From Granulosicoccus sp. (GTDB lineage Bacteria > Pseudomonadota > Gammaproteobacteria > Granulosicoccales > Granulosicoccaceae): DNA of 64,000 nt. Shown in pieces: positions 63,813-64,000 of this stretch. Numbering within the stretch: position 1 is the first letter of the stretch; each line of letters opens with the position of its first letter. The notes under the pieces were generated by a model. The model did no database searches, was not told where the DNA came from, and saw only the letters and a program-made list of their open reading frames with translations. The stretch lies in contig JAHDGK010000020.1 in NCBI GenBank assembly GCA_020627685.1, positions 5,007 through 69,006 on the forward strand. Reading direction: 5' to 3'. Both the position numbers and the translations under genes were made by a program.

Positions 63813-64000
63813 TTAACGAGGACAGGACGTCCATTGATCTATCGCCGTAATGACGCAGGCACCTTCAATCGCATTTGCATCAGGCGTAACAATTATTTTT
63901 AACATCGAATCAAATTCGGGAAAAGTGCTCTTGATGGTCTCATTTACATCAGCACGATTCTGAGATTGTATGCGACCAAGGAGACTAGGAAAGTACGCAT
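63813..64000 (-). CDS. Partial hypothetical protein, N-terminus beyond the window
   Basis: A minus-strand frame is open from the window edge to TAA at 63813-63815 (62 codons visible). The visible end reads PDANAIEGACVITAIDQWTSCPR, with two cysteines. I do not recognise a family. An open frame that ends just beyond a convergent hairpin supports a real gene. Confidence 0.6.
   Translation of the reverse strand, partial: AYFPSLLGRIQSQNRADVNETIKSTFPEFDSMLKIIVTPDANAIEGACVITAIDQWTSCPR

Noticed and set aside
1-64000. tRNA, rRNA, CRISPR arrays, prophage and insertion sequences
   Set aside because: I looked for these across both strands and saw no convincing candidate.

Overview
The window looks like a chromosomal segment from a free-living, probably marine, heterotrophic gammaproteobacterium. 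HrpB, a DUF3422 protein, two photolyase-family proteins, several c-di-GMP enzymes and many ABC uptake systems support this, and base composition is moderate throughout. The exact lineage is an inference. I saw no rRNA, tRNA, CRISPR array, insertion sequence or prophage. The left edge cuts a photolyase gene and the right edge cuts a small minus-strand gene.

Layout. (1) 1-3.4 kb: a photolyase gene and a 56-residue DUF2256 zinc-finger gene, divergent from an iron-sulfur-type photolyase/cryptochrome relative that has lost its cluster cysteines. The shared intergenic region carries several palindromes, one motif being repeated. (2) 3.4-10.2 kb: an M20 peptidase divergent from a Dpp/Opp-type peptide ABC operon with a fused double ATPase and an internal terminator. 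(3) 10.2-13.3 kb: fatty acid desaturase, PPOX flavoprotein and aldo/keto reductase. (4) 13.3-24.1 kb: a ten-gene minus-strand operon, tightly packed, with binding protein, two permeases, a 64-residue membrane protein, two ATPases, a fused DhaK-DhaL kinase, a LacI regulator, a sugar isomerase/epimerase and a Gfo/Idh/MocA dehydrogenase. This looks like uptake and phosphorylation of a polyol or ketose, arranged like rhizobial glycerol transporters. (5) 24.1-28.8 kb: a VOC protein, an ammonium transporter fused to PAS-GGDEF-EAL, and a small membrane protein. (6) 28.9-43.1 kb: a hemicellulose-oligosaccharide locus with LacI and SDR on one strand and, divergently, an ABC importer, GH2 beta-mannosidase, isomerase, oxidoreductase, GH43 and a sorbosone-dehydrogenase-like protein. 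The two glycosidases lack signal peptides, so oligosaccharides are probably imported and cut in the cytoplasm. (7) 43.1-48.4 kb: DUF3422, an FKBP-like lipoprotein, a large secreted SdrD-B/EF-hand protein and an unknown membrane protein. (8) 48.5-52.3 kb: HrpB helicase, a small unknown protein and an NAD-dependent epimerase. (9) 52.5-60.6 kb: a signalling neighbourhood with a YHS protein, GGDEF-EAL, a glutamate-receptor-like channel, HD-GYP, a Crp/Fnr regulator and an amino acid transporter. (10) 61-64 kb: an S41 protease lipoprotein and a CcdA/thioredoxin pair.

A recurring oddity is that three genes (a DppC-type permease, hrpB and the S41 protease) have their expected N-terminus in an open frame without ATG, GTG or TTG at the expected place. 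In each case an ATC codon sits a suitable distance after a Shine-Dalgarno-like sequence. This could be real non-AUG initiation, sequence error or chance.
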